The notes beneath the pieces were generated by a model. The model worked only from the letters and a program-made list of their open reading frames with translations, was not told the origin of the DNA and searched no databases. The position numbers and the translations under genes are program-made. A DNA stretch of 33,636 nt from Enterovibrio norvegicus DSM 15893. GTDB lineage: Bacteria; Pseudomonadota; Gammaproteobacteria; Enterobacterales; Vibrionaceae. The stretch spans positions 1-33,636 of the forward strand of contig NZ_FOWR01000051.1 of assembly GCF_900115495.1 (NCBI RefSeq), read 5' to 3'. Positions 7,714 to 16,430 of the stretch are shown in pieces (position 1 is the first letter of the stretch; each line of letters opens with the position of its first letter).

Positions 7714-7747
7714 GTAGACGCACAATGAACACTCACAAGGGGTAAGC

Positions 7748-9448
7748 ATGTTACGTCTGCTGTATGTCATGACGCTGACAGTGTGTTGTTTACCCCTCAT
7801 CCCGGGGCTTGGCGGTGTGTTGCTTTCCGCAGCCAGTTACCTCCCAGCCCTTGGATTAAACGAACCAAATTTAGATGGCTGGCACGCGATGACCTCGTGG
7901 CCAGGCAGTGGAACAGCACTTCAGCTCAGCCTCTTCACTGGCGTAACTGCCACACTTCTCGCCATATTGATGACCTTTCTGATCCTCCAGCGCTGTTGGG
8001 GCACACAAGGCTGGAATCGCATTGAAAAATGGCTCTCTCCCCTTCTTGCCATGCCACATGTCGCTTTCGCCATTGGCTTTGCCCTTACCTTTTCTCCGTC
8101 AGGTTGGTTGTTTCGGTTATTTGCCGCTCTAACAGGTGAAACAGAGCCGTATTTGTGGTCACTGGTACAAGACAGTCAAGGGTTTGGCTTGATACTCGCG
8201 TTGGCCATTAAAGAAACCCCGTTTCTGCTTCTGATGAGCCTTTCTGTGCTAAAACAGATGCAGGTTGATCGGCTACTCACGGCTTCTCGAAGCCTTGGGT
8301 ATAACGCCAGCGCGTCTTGGTTAAAAGTGGTCTTTCCTCAATGGCTCACCAAAATGCGCTTCCCCATTTATGCGGTGCTGGCCTACGGCATGTCGGTGGT
8401 CGATGTCGCCATGATTCTGGGCCCTTCATCACCATCGACATTCGCTGTGTTGGTGTGGCAATGGTTTAATGACCCCGATTTGACCCAAGTGCCCCGCGCT
8501 GCAGCAGGGGCAATCGCCCTGTTTGTGGCTTGTTTTGGCGTGTTATTGCTTTATAGGCTCGCAGAATACTTTTTGGTTAAAGGCTGGCAATCATGGCAGT
8601 TTAGCGGCAGCAAAACCTATTCATTGCCCGGTAAATACCTCTTTGGCTTTGTGGCGTTGCTGCCTGTCATCATCATTCCTGTTTTGCTGGTTTGGTCGTT
8701 CGCCCTTCGTTGGCGCTTTCCTTCGCTTTGGCCAACCCGCACCACGACACGCTTTTGGGAACAAGAAGTGGGCAACTTGCTTGAGTTGGCGGCCAACAGC
8801 CTTATTCTTGGATTGGTATCCGCCAGCGTCGCCCTTGTTTTTGCCATTGGTTGTTTGGAATACCGCGACAAATACCATAAATCTGTCCCGCAATTGGTTA
8901 TCGCTATTCCGATGCTGATCCCACAGCTTTCCATTTTGTTTGGTATTCAAATCGCCATTTATATGCTCCCAGGCCAATGGCATGTGCCGGCAACCATTTG
9001 GGCGCACATCCTGTTTGCCTTTCCGTATGTGTATCTCGCCCTTGATGGACCTTGGCATTCCTTCGACCAACGCCTGACACAAACAGCACGAAGCCTCGGT
9101 CACAGCGCATGGAAAGCATGGGTATCCGTAAAATTGCCGATTGTCTTACCTGCGATCTTGCTGGCTTGGGCGGTTGGGCTAAGCGTGAGCTTTGCGCAAT
9201 ACTTACCGACACAGCTACTCGGTGCGGGCAGAATAACCACACTCACCACGGAAGCAGTGAGTCTCGCCAGCGGACAAGACAGACGCATTAGCGCGATATA
9301 CGGCCTGATACAGGCATTTTTACCTTTGGTCTTTTTCGGTATAGCCCTCGCCGCCAGCCGAATCGCAGATCCACAGCGTCGTTTAGCACGTCACGCTGAC
9401 AAACAAGTGAGTTCCAATGAGCTTATCAGTACAAAACCTAACCATTAA
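7748..9448 (+). CDS. ynjC: YnjC-like ABC transporter permease, two fused modules
   Basis: 566 residues, very hydrophobic, about twelve membrane segments. Two binding-protein-dependent permease modules are joined in one chain, as in ThiP and FbpB. Each carries an EAA-like cytoplasmic loop: ASRSLGYNASASWLKVVFP in the first half and ARSLGHSAWKAWVSVKLP in the second. These loops dock on the ATPase. GGGGTAAG supplies the ribosome site. The 3' end overlaps ynjD by 32 nt, so the two are probably translationally coupled. It forms the inner-membrane channel for the YnjB ligand. Confidence 0.88.
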   Translation: MLRLLYVMTLTVCCLPLIPGLGGVLLSAASYLPALGLNEPNLDGWHAMTSWPGSGTALQLSLFTGVTATLLAILMTFLILQRCWGTQGWNRIEKWLSPLLAMPHVAFAIGFALTFSPSGWLFRLFAALTGETEPYLWSLVQDSQGFGLILALAIKETPFLLLMSLSVLKQMQVDRLLTASRSLGYNASASWLKVVFPQWLTKMRFPIYAVLAYGMSVVDVAMILGPSSPSTFAVLVWQWFNDPDLTQVPRAAAGAIALFVACFGVLLLYRLAEYFLVKGWQSWQFSGSKTYSLPGKYLFGFVALLPVIIIPVLLVWSFALRWRFPSLWPTRTTTRFWEQEVGNLLELAANSLILGLVSASVALVFAIGCLEYRDKYHKSVPQLVIAIPMLIPQLSILFGIQIAIYMLPGQWHVPATIWAHILFAFPYVYLALDGPWHSFDQRLTQTARSLGHSAWKAWVSVKLPIVLPAILLAWAVGLSVSFAQYLPTQLLGAGRITTLTTEAVSLASGQDRRISAIYGLIQAFLPLVFFGIALAASRIADPQRRLARHADKQVSSNELISTKPNH

Positions 9449-10106
9449 ATCACCGCAGATGACACTGCTTCATGGCATGTCATTTACGATTGAAAATGGC
9501 CATATTCTGTCAGTGATGGGGCCAAGTGGCTGTGGCAAGTCCACACTACTGAGCGCCATTGCCGGTCATCTGTCACCCGAATTCGAATGCTTGGGCGACA
9601 TTCATGTAAATGGAAAAAGTATCTTAGCCTTACCTGCTGAGAAGCGTGCGGTGGGCATATTGTTTCAAGACGATTTACTCTTCCCACATTTGAATGTTTG
9701 GCAAAACCTCGCGTTTGGTTTGCCAGATACCATGACAGCTTCAGAGAAAAAATCGCGGGCACTACAAACACTGGAAGACATCGATCTCGCTGACATTGCG
9801 TACAAAGCGCCACAGCAAATTTCAGGCGGGCAACGCGCACGCGTGAGCTTAATGCGAACCCTGCTCTCACACCCTAATGTCATCTTGCTGGACGAGCCAT
9901 TCAGTAAACTCGACAAACCGCTAAGAAAGGCATTCCGAGCGTTTGTTTTCCAGCAAATAAAAAACCGCAATATCGCTGCGGTGATGGTGACTCATGATGA
10001 GGATGACGTGCCGGAAGGAAGCACTTGTTTACAATGGCCATTGCCAACAGCATCCGACATTACACCTCCCGCAACCTTGATAAAGCCGGAGGAAAAACAT
10101 GCTTGA
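9417..10106 (+). CDS. ynjD: YnjD-like ABC transporter ATP-binding protein
   Basis: 229 residues with all ATPase motifs: Walker A GPSGCGKST (residues 35-43), Q-loop LFQDDLLFPH, signature ISGGQRARVSL (I in place of the usual L), Walker B VILLDEP, D-loop SKLD and switch histidine VMVTHDEDD. It energises import through YnjC. It starts inside the end of ynjC and overlaps the start of ynjF by 8 nt, so the last three genes are tightly linked. Confidence 0.9.
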   Translation: MSLSVQNLTIKSPQMTLLHGMSFTIENGHILSVMGPSGCGKSTLLSAIAGHLSPEFECLGDIHVNGKSILALPAEKRAVGILFQDDLLFPHLNVWQNLAFGLPDTMTASEKKSRALQTLEDIDLADIAYKAPQQISGGQRARVSLMRTLLSHPNVILLDEPFSKLDKPLRKAFRAFVFQQIKNRNIAAVMVTHDEDDVPEGSTCLQWPLPTASDITPPATLIKPEEKHA

Positions 10107-10722
10107 TCGTTATGCCATTGCGGTGATTCGCTGGCCGCTAAAACAAGCAGCAAAACTGCCAGACACCATTGGTTGTTCCGCTAACCAAGTCACGGTTGCA
10201 GGTTTCTTCATCGGCTTACTCGCCCTGCCCGCCATCGCGACCGAGCACTACGGGTTGGGCTTGTTGTTCATCGCGATTAATCGGATTTTTGATGGGCTTG
10301 ATGGCGCATTGGCGCGGCGGCAAGGAATAACAGATGCAGGCGGTTTCCTCGATATCACCTTGGATTTCTTGTTCTACGCGATGATCCCTTTCGCCTTTGC
10401 ATTGGCGAACCCCGACCAAAATGCCGTTGCGGCAACGTTCTTGGTATTTTCCTTCATGGGAACAGGGTCGAGCTTTTTGGCGTTTGCGGTCATGGCCAGT
10501 AAGCGCGACATCGAGAACCCTGTTTATCAGAACAAATCGTTGTACTACATCGGTGGATTAACCGAAGGCACAGAAACCATTGCGTGTTTCGTGCTGTTTT
10601 GTTTATTCCCGGGGTATTTTGCAGAAATTGCGTGGACCTTTGGGGCGCTTTGCTGGGTAACAACGTTAACGCGTGTTTGGGCGGGTTACCAAACATTGAA
10701 AGTGGATAACACCGACAAATAA
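10099..10722 (+). CDS. ynjF: YnjF-like CDP-alcohol phosphatidyltransferase family protein
   Basis: 207 residues, about six membrane segments. The CDP-alcohol transferase signature is complete in its catalytic residues: Asp65, Asp68, Gly69, Ala72-Arg73, Gly81, Asp85, Asp89. Seven residues instead of the usual eight separate AR and G. Enzymes of this family transfer a phosphatidyl or similar group from a CDP-alcohol to a second alcohol, making phospholipid head groups. The C-terminal half (FMGTGSSFLAF, YYIGGLTEGTET, GALCWVTTLTRVW) matches E. coli YnjF, which is uncharacterised. GGAGG lies just before the ATG, inside the end of ynjD. A membrane-lipid product linked to the imported ligand is an inference. 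No clear terminator follows before the convergent gene. Confidence 0.88.
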   Translation: MLDRYAIAVIRWPLKQAAKLPDTIGCSANQVTVAGFFIGLLALPAIATEHYGLGLLFIAINRIFDGLDGALARRQGITDAGGFLDITLDFLFYAMIPFAFALANPDQNAVAATFLVFSFMGTGSSFLAFAVMASKRDIENPVYQNKSLYYIGGLTEGTETIACFVLFCLFPGYFAEIAWTFGALCWVTTLTRVWAGYQTLKVDNTDK

Positions 10723-10812
10723 CCGATCAAGACACTCAGAAAAAAGCGGGATAGCAAAGTTGATACGAGGTTTGCACCCGCATATATGTTTTGATGCCCT
10801 GAGCGACAATCA

Positions 10813-11448
10813 CTATGCCTGTTTTGCGGCCGCTTTGTTAATGGCAAATGCCAACGACTCGACATCCACTTGACCAAAGAAGCGATAGCGTCCTTCGTCA
10901 AATATCCACGCCGGGCTGCCCGGTACTTTATCCGTTTCAGCACGCTTGATGTCGCCATAAACAGTGGCCAATGCATGCCCACTTTGTAGACATTCCATCA
11001 CGTCAGGCACCGCTAAATGCAGGTCAGAAAGCACATCTTTCATCACACCAAAGTGGCTAATGTCTCGGGCATCGCAAAAAAAGGCTTCACGCAGAGCGCG
11101 CTCAACATCATGCGCCTCTTTCTCCCCCGCAACATATGCAACCGCTTTAACGGCTTGGTGTGGCATCAGTGAACTGGTTGGGCGCACTTTTCGCCAAAGG
11201 TCAGGGTGAACATCCAAACCATCAAAACGTGCCATCAATCGCTCAGTGATTTCAGCGTATTTCATGTAGCCTTTGTCACCCTCTCCTAACCCGCGCATGC
11301 GCTCCGGCACGTTTCCGTATAAATCTAAACAATGGTGTTTCCATTCAACATTGTCATCGCAAAGTGGCATCACTTGGTCGTTATGTTGCTGGCCTACCCA
11401 CCCCCAAAAACAAAGCAAGTCGCTATAAAAATTGATAGTTACTGTCAT
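10813..11448 (-). CDS. DSBA-family thioredoxin-fold protein (HCCA isomerase/FrnE-like)
   Basis: 211 residues. N-terminal strand INFYSDLLCFWGWVGQ corresponds to the DsbA active-site region, but the usual CxxC is C13-F-W-G16, so only one cysteine is present. The helical insertion spans about 50-150, and the cis-proline loop is PGSPAWIFDEG near residue 183. This fits the DSBA oxidoreductase/2-hydroxychromene-2-carboxylate isomerase family, members of which use glutathione or act as isomerases. With one cysteine a monothiol or glutathione-dependent reaction is more likely than disulfide formation. No signal peptide, so cytoplasmic. AAGGAC precedes the ATG. It lies 75 bp after the TPR gene in the same direction and may be cotranscribed. 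Confidence 0.82.
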   Translation of the reverse strand: MTVTINFYSDLLCFWGWVGQQHNDQVMPLCDDNVEWKHHCLDLYGNVPERMRGLGEGDKGYMKYAEITERLMARFDGLDVHPDLWRKVRPTSSLMPHQAVKAVAYVAGEKEAHDVERALREAFFCDARDISHFGVMKDVLSDLHLAVPDVMECLQSGHALATVYGDIKRAETDKVPGSPAWIFDEGRYRFFGQVDVESLAFAINKAAAKQA

Positions 11449-11523
11449 GTTCTATTTGTCCTTTTCATTGCGCACTTGCTTCGACGTGGTTTACCTATTC
11501 AATGGCTTTGGTTTACCCATTTT

Positions 11524-12897
11524 TCACTGAACTTTTCTCAATAGTTGACGGAAAATATCGTCTGACATACCGTCTTTCATCGCTTCAATTTTCTGCCACA
11601 TTTCCATAAAACGCTCTGGCTTTTGGTCCCATTGCGTACGACGGGACACACGCTCTTTCATCAATCCAGTGACAGTATGAACATGACCGTTCTTGTACTC
11701 TGCATCGATGAGATACTGGGTAAGAATGTCCTGCTGCGCATGGCTTCCCCCCAGAACAGACAGGTTATAACGTTGAGGGAGTATTTTTTCTGATGCCATT
11801 GCGTACTCCTTACCTTCATACGCTGCGATGCCTGACACTAATTGCTGAGCGATCTCCGTTTCATTGGCGTACCGCAGTTTGCTCCAATCTGACAAAGAAG
11901 AATGAAGTTGTGACAGTTGAAAGGCATTACCCGATCGACTCAGTATCATCGCGGTGTGCAGTTCAGTGAAAAGATAGAGGTAATCGCCAACGGAATCTTT
12001 AACCCCTGTATAAAGGCGCTCCCATCGGTTGCCTACATCAACGCCCACGAATTCAAGCCTTTTAAGCAAAGACGCTCCGTTTTGTATGTTGAGATAAAAC
12101 GATGAGGCTTCCGGGTAGATATATTCATCAAACAAAGACAACACTTTTTCAGTATGGCCTTGCTCTAAATGAAACAAACCCAAATGCCACCAAATATGAC
12201 CGACGAAGGCATTATGCTTTGGCAAACGTTCATGTCTCTCTTCAATCCAGGCGATGCCTTCATCCGTTCTTGCATTCATTTCCAGCACATGTGCCATCGA
12301 GTGTACTGCCCACATATCAGATGGGTTTATTTCAACAGCGCGGCGCGCATATTTCTCGGCCAGTGAATATTCCCCGACCTCTTCGAGCGCGAAGCTGAAA
12401 GCACCAATAAAATAGCCATATCCGGGGGTGTTCTCAGTCCAATAGGGTGCTATTTTCGAGGCAGTATCGACCAAACGTTGACGCTGTCCCATCCAAAATA
12501 AGTTCCCTGTTGTCTGTCGAAATGCGAGTAAATCCAGTGGCCATTCGTTCAAAATATCAGCCCAAATCTCGACCGATTTCTTTATATCGCCTTGCACATA
12601 GGCAGCCAATGCCAATACATGCTTTCTCTCCCTCGGCGTAGAGGCAATCCTAATACTGCTATTTTCTACAAACGTGAGTGGAATATTGCTCAGTGCCTCA
12701 AAGCGCCCTTCACTGGCGATGCTGTATCCTTTTAGCACCCATGCCATCACAAAATTTGGATACGCCTCTAGCAATGCATCGACCTTTTCTAATCCGTTCG
12801 GTCGATAATCGAAATTCCACGCCATTGCTTCTTCAAATTTCGCAATACCTGCTTGATCTGTTCCGGAATAAGAAAGACCTCGACTGTCTTTGTTCAT
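11524..12897 (-). CDS. TTC38/StaR-like tetratricopeptide repeat protein
   Basis: 457 residues without signal peptide or membrane segment. TPR-type helices run through the chain, clearest at EYSLAEKYARRAVEINPSDMWAVHSMAHVLEM (about residues 177-210), followed by HNAFVGHIWWHLGLFHLEQG. The WAVHSMAHVLEM and HIWWHLALFHLE signatures identify the family of animal TTC38 and bacterial StaR-like proteins, which are present in many phyla but have no settled function. AGGGAG precedes the ATG. The downstream neighbour is the DSBA-like gene, 75 bp away. The 300 bp upstream (12898-13199) contain only the terminator of the RIO kinase gene. Confidence 0.85.
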   Translation of the reverse strand: MNKDSRGLSYSGTDQAGIAKFEEAMAWNFDYRPNGLEKVDALLEAYPNFVMAWVLKGYSIASEGRFEALSNIPLTFVENSSIRIASTPRERKHVLALAAYVQGDIKKSVEIWADILNEWPLDLLAFRQTTGNLFWMGQRQRLVDTASKIAPYWTENTPGYGYFIGAFSFALEEVGEYSLAEKYARRAVEINPSDMWAVHSMAHVLEMNARTDEGIAWIEERHERLPKHNAFVGHIWWHLGLFHLEQGHTEKVLSLFDEYIYPEASSFYLNIQNGASLLKRLEFVGVDVGNRWERLYTGVKDSVGDYLYLFTELHTAMILSRSGNAFQLSQLHSSLSDWSKLRYANETEIAQQLVSGIAAYEGKEYAMASEKILPQRYNLSVLGGSHAQQDILTQYLIDAEYKNGHVHTVTGLMKERVSRRTQWDQKPERFMEMWQKIEAMKDGMSDDIFRQLLRKVQ

Positions 12898-13134
12898 AGT
12901 TATCTCCCTATCTTTTCGTCCTCTGCTTTAGTGCTTTTTTGATGAAGACGCGTTAGCCACTGACTTAACCTTCGTCGAGCATAAACAGCCGTTAGGGCAC
13001 AAACAACGCAGCATAAATTGGCGGGCTAAGAAGAAATTGTTTGTCGGTAGAAGAAATAACGAAACGGTTAGAGCGATACGCGCTCACAACCCGCACATTT
13101 GGATCGCAAAGGGTTTGAACAAAGCCCTGAACGC
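12898..13134. other. Gene-less spacer upstream of the TTC38-like gene
   Basis: About 240 bp between two minus-strand genes. It should contain the promoter of the TPR gene. An imperfect inverted repeat (GGGTTTGAACAAAGCCC near 13111-13127) is visible. Nothing else is recognisable. Confidence 0.4.
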
Positions 13135-13159
13135 AAAAAGCCAGTCATAAGACTGGCTT
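13135..13159 (-). terminator. Rho-independent terminator of the RIO kinase gene
   Basis: Read on the minus strand, AAGCCAGTC and GACTGGCTT form a 9-bp stem with a 4-nt loop (13138-13159), followed by a T run. It lies 41 bp after the RIO kinase stop codon. Confidence 0.88.
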
Positions 13160-13199
13160 CAAAAGGTATGTGTTCAGCAAAGTGAGAGAATGCGGGAGA

Positions 13200-14060
13200 C
13201 TATTCTTCGCCAGATTCCGCCTGTAAGCGACGTTCTTTACGCAACCTTGCTTCTTCCATCACGGCATTGATTTCTGCCATCAAGCCATCAACATCGGCGT
13301 CTCCGCCATCATCAACAAATATGCCTGTCAGTTCCGTGTTTGGCGTCAAATCGCCCGCTTCATAAAGCGCCCACATTTCTTTGGCGTATTGCGTGCCAAT
13401 CAACTCTGGCGCGTATTGGCCATAGTAATTGGTCATGTTGTTTACATCGCGCTCGAGCATCCACTTCGCGTTGTTGTTTGCAGAGGCATCAACCGCTTGT
13501 GGTAAATCGATAATCACAGGGCCAAGGTGATCCACCAGCACGTTAAATTCTGACAAATCGCCATGCACGATACCCGCACACAACATGCGCGTGACGTCTG
13601 TAATTATCTGTGCATGATCTCGCAATGCTTGTTCGTGGGACAAAGTGACATCGTTCAAACGCGGCGCAACAGAACCTTTATCATCAGTGACAAGCTCCAT
13701 CAATAACACGCCGTCAAAACAACCGTAAGGCTGAGGGACGCGAACACCCGCTTCAGACAATGCGTATAGCGCATCCACTTCTGCGTTTTGCCACACTTTT
13801 TCTTGTTCGTCGCGGCCGTATTTTGAGCCTTTCGCCATCGCACGAGCGCGGCGACTGTCTTTTACTTTGCGCCCTTCGCGGTACGCCACAGCTTGTTTAA
13901 AGCTACGTTGGTCGATTTCTTTGTACACTTTCGCGCAGCATATGCGGCCGCCACTCGATACAACATATACCGATGCCTCTTTGCCGCTCATCAACTGAGA
14001 AATCACTTCATCAACCATGCCATCTTCAACCAATGGCAATAATCTCGCTGGTATCTTCAT
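13200..14060 (-). CDS. RIO-type serine protein kinase
   Basis: 286 residues. The nucleotide loop GKEASVY (26-32) and catalytic lysine Lys44 (CAKVYK) are followed by the RIO insertion rich in K and R (60-85), the hinge LLMELV, the catalytic loop VHGDLSEFN (His166-Asp168) and the metal-binding aspartate in IIDLPQ (Asp185), which replaces DFG as usual in RIO kinases. The C-terminus is an acidic-basic helical tail. Bacterial RIO proteins of this type are single genes of uncertain target; a ribosome or RNA-related role is known for archaeal and eukaryotic ones only. AAGGTGA precedes the ATG. Divergent from the GNAT gene. Confidence 0.9.
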   Translation of the reverse strand: MKIPARLLPLVEDGMVDEVISQLMSGKEASVYVVSSGGRICCAKVYKEIDQRSFKQAVAYREGRKVKDSRRARAMAKGSKYGRDEQEKVWQNAEVDALYALSEAGVRVPQPYGCFDGVLLMELVTDDKGSVAPRLNDVTLSHEQALRDHAQIITDVTRMLCAGIVHGDLSEFNVLVDHLGPVIIDLPQAVDASANNNAKWMLERDVNNMTNYYGQYAPELIGTQYAKEMWALYEAGDLTPNTELTGIFVDDGGDADVDGLMAEINAVMEEARLRKERRLQAESGEE

Positions 14061-14283
14061 TTCACCTTCGTATGTGAATAACGCAACAATACTTTGCTAC
14101 CTGCTTATTCTAGCCAATAACCGTAAAGATTCCGGCACAATAGAGCGCGAATCGACACTTGTAAAGAAACAACCGCAATTGGCCCACTTTCCCTTTCGAT
14201 AAAATGCTAAAAATGGAAAAGACACGGGCTAGAATGCGCTGTAATCTCGATAGAATACGCAATTCCCTCACGAGAAGGTCACT

Positions 14284-14763
14284 ATGCACATTCGCCTGAT
14301 GACTCACGCTGATTTACAAAAAGCGGCGGCTATTCATCAAGAAGCATTCGTACGCCAGCAACGCTCTTATGAGTGGCTTGAATGTAACCTGAACGCTGCC
14401 CCGCGCTTCCTCAACTTCGTTGCTGAGTCTGACGGTGACATTCTTGGCTTCATCACTTGGACACAAAAAAGTGGCTTTCGCGCCGACGCAGTGTTGGATC
14501 TAGAATTACTGGCAGTCGCTTCACACGCGCAAGGTAAAGGCGTTGGTCGATCATTGATTGAACAGTCACTGCCTCAGGTACGCACACTGCTTGCCGAGCA
14601 AGGTTCAACCTTAAAGCACATTATGGTGAACACCCGCGCCGACAATTTTGCACAAACCCTTTATAAAAAGACACTGGGCGCAGAGGTAGAAGTCACGATC
14701 CCTGACCTCTATTCGGCAGATGAAGTGATAATGATTGCACGTTATGTCGATGGCAAAACATAA
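14284..14763 (+). CDS. GNAT-family N-acetyltransferase
   Basis: 159 residues. The acetyl-CoA binding motif A is present as LELLAVASHAQGKGVGRSLIEQ (Q/RxxGxG/A type, about residues 77-98), with a preceding beta strand ILGFITWTQ and a later NTRADNFAQTLYKKTLGAE segment typical of motif B. It transfers an acetyl group from acetyl-CoA to an amine; the substrate cannot be told. GAAGG lies just before the ATG. Its stop is followed by the remnant of a transporter gene. Confidence 0.85.
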   Translation: MHIRLMTHADLQKAAAIHQEAFVRQQRSYEWLECNLNAAPRFLNFVAESDGDILGFITWTQKSGFRADAVLDLELLAVASHAQGKGVGRSLIEQSLPQVRTLLAEQGSTLKHIMVNTRADNFAQTLYKKTLGAEVEVTIPDLYSADEVIMIARYVDGKT

Positions 14764-14871
14764 AAAAAGAAGCAAAAGCCGTAAGTCGATGTCTGGATGA
14801 TGTTGCTAAAATTGCCCAAGACGCGGGTTCAGCCATTTCACACCGAAAGACGGCGACACGCTCATCAACAC

Positions 14872-15087
14872 GGATTGACTTACATCGTCTACTACTGTGT
14901 CAATCAAATGGGGGCGATTGTCGCATCAGGGGTGACGTATATTCCGCCCGTCGTGGCACTGCTCATTGGGGCATTCTTAATTAATGAACCTATCAGCAGT
15001 GTCGACCTTGGCGCAATGGCATTCATCATGGTGGGCGTGTGGTTTGTTCAAAAAGCTCGTACTCAATCTGTCAAAGAAGCGTCATGA
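14872..15087 (+). pseudogene. C-terminal remnant of an EamA (DMT) transporter
   Basis: Residues encoded here (GLTYIVYYCVNQMGAIVASGVTY, then IPPVVALLIGAFLINEPIS, then DLGAMAFIMVGVWFVQ) match the last two or three membrane helices of an EamA-domain drug/metabolite transporter. The rest of the roughly 290-residue protein is missing; upstream in frame there are only 25 unrelated residues from 14797. The fragment is best read as a deletion relic between the GNAT gene and the small DUF6435-like gene. Confidence 0.75.
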
Positions 15088-15185
15088 ATTCGTCGCAATA
15101 ACAGAGGTACCATAACGACAAGCGTGATCATTTATGCAATACTTTGCGTAGTGATTAGTACATCTAGCAGAAAAGAGGTGTCGGT

Positions 15186-15362
15186 ATGTTTTCACTGTTT
15201 AAGCAAGACCCAACCAAAAAATTGCGTGAGAAATACAACGCCAAACTTGAGCGCGCAATGCAAGCGCAGAGAAATGGCGATATCAGTTCTTATTCCTTTA
15301 TCCACGCAGAAGCTGAAGATATTTGGCGCGAAATCGAACGTATCGAAAGCAGCGCCAAATAA
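15186..15362 (+). CDS. 58-aa DUF6435-like protein, copy 1
   Basis: Encodes MFSLFKQDPTKKLREKYNAK... ending in EIERIESSAK, a charged, probably all-helical cytoplasmic protein. A second gene at 24694-24876 encodes a protein identical at 44 of 58 positions. I recognise the family as a small conserved Vibrio/Shewanella-type protein, probably DUF6435; no function is known. AGAGGTG precedes the ATG, and a clear terminator follows at 15403-15431, so it is a separate transcription unit or the end of one. Conserved motifs are DPTKKL, QRNGDI and AEAEDIW. Confidence 0.85.
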   Translation: MFSLFKQDPTKKLREKYNAKLERAMQAQRNGDISSYSFIHAEAEDIWREIERIESSAK

Positions 15363-15402
15363 CCTTTTCAATCCATTCTTATCAGCTATCAATTTCACCA
15401 TC

Positions 15403-15431
15403 AAAGCCATTGACGAGTTCAATGGCTTTTT
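15403..15431 (+). terminator. Rho-independent terminator after DUF6435 copy 1
   Basis: AAAGCCATTGA (15403-15413) pairs perfectly with TCAATGGCTTT (15419-15429) around a 5-nt loop, followed by more Ts. Confidence 0.9.
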
Positions 15432-15496
15432 ACGTCTAGCCCGCCTATATCCTGCATGATAAGCTAACAAAACTTAACCATAGCTTAATTAATTTC

Positions 15497-16405
15497 ATGC
15501 TGAGAGATTACGATTTAAACCTACTCACCGTGTTTGATGCCGTCATGACGCTCGGCTCCGTTGCCAAAGCTGCAGATAAACTCAACATGACCTCTGCCGC
15601 TGTTAGCCAGAATCTATCAAGACTTCGCGATCACGTCGGAGAACCGCTTTTTGTTCGACAAGGCCGGGGGATCCAACCGACCCAGCATGCTATCAACATG
15701 CACAAGCACGTCGCAGAAGGGTTAAGTGCCATTCGTTTTGGGCTTGAAGCGAATACCTCATTTGAGCCCAGCACCAGTACTCGCGAGTTTATGATCGGTG
15801 GTCACGCGTATTTCGATTTGGCCGTATTGCCACAGTTATTAAGCAGGCTCAGTGATATAGCACCACGAATCAACGTTAATTTAACGCCTTATGAAGACAA
15901 TCACTTCACGCCAAGTCAGGTGCTGAGCGAGCGCGGTGCTGACTTATTTCTCTCATCTTTACCCATTAGTCACCCTTCCATTATTACCGCAAAAGTCTCG
16001 GAAGAAGCGCTTGTGGTCACCTATGCAAAAGATCATCCCCGCCTTAAAGGGAAAATTACCCTTCAACAGTTTTTTGCTGAAAAGCATACTGCATTGACGA
16101 GTCGACGCTTTGGTAGCTTCATGTTTTCTAACTTGATTGAGAAACCTTTGCCTGCACGTAAAGTGCATTATCAAAGTGATTCCATGCTCAATTTGATGGC
16201 AACAGCCGCAATGACAGATCTTCTGTGCTTTACGCCAAAGCGCCTTGCAGATTTATGGGCTGAAAAGTTGGGCCTCAATGTTCAACCGCTCCCTTTTGAC
16301 ATACGTCCCGTTCCCACATTCGTCTGTTGGCATCAAGCGAAACAGCATGATGAAGGCATCACTTGGCTGCGTGAACAAATCGAAGATATTCTACAAAACA
16401 GTTAA
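15497..16405 (+). CDS. LysR-family transcriptional regulator (next to alkylsulfatase)
   Basis: 302 residues. N-terminal winged helix-turn-helix: DLNLLTVFDAVMTLGSVAKAADKLNMTSAAVSQNLSRLRDHVGEPLF is the usual pattern, with the recognition helix near residues 32-50. The effector-binding domain covers about 90-300. The ATG at 15497 has no evident ribosome site; a leaderless or weak start is possible. The gene points the same way as the alkylsulfatase 105 bp downstream, so it may control that gene, though LysR targets are more often divergent. Confidence 0.88.
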   Translation: MLRDYDLNLLTVFDAVMTLGSVAKAADKLNMTSAAVSQNLSRLRDHVGEPLFVRQGRGIQPTQHAINMHKHVAEGLSAIRFGLEANTSFEPSTSTREFMIGGHAYFDLAVLPQLLSRLSDIAPRINVNLTPYEDNHFTPSQVLSERGADLFLSSLPISHPSIITAKVSEEALVVTYAKDHPRLKGKITLQQFFAEKHTALTSRRFGSFMFSNLIEKPLPARKVHYQSDSMLNLMATAAMTDLLCFTPKRLADLWAEKLGLNVQPLPFDIRPVPTFVCWHQAKQHDEGITWLREQIEDILQNS

Positions 16406-16430
16406 GCACTGCTTAATAATCGATTATTGC

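Noticed and set aside
13111-13127. Short GGGTTTGAACAAAGCCC repeat resembling GGGTGTTGAACAAGCCC at about 33355-33371
   Set aside because: Too short and imperfect to claim a dispersed repeat; the similarity may be chance between two small hairpins.
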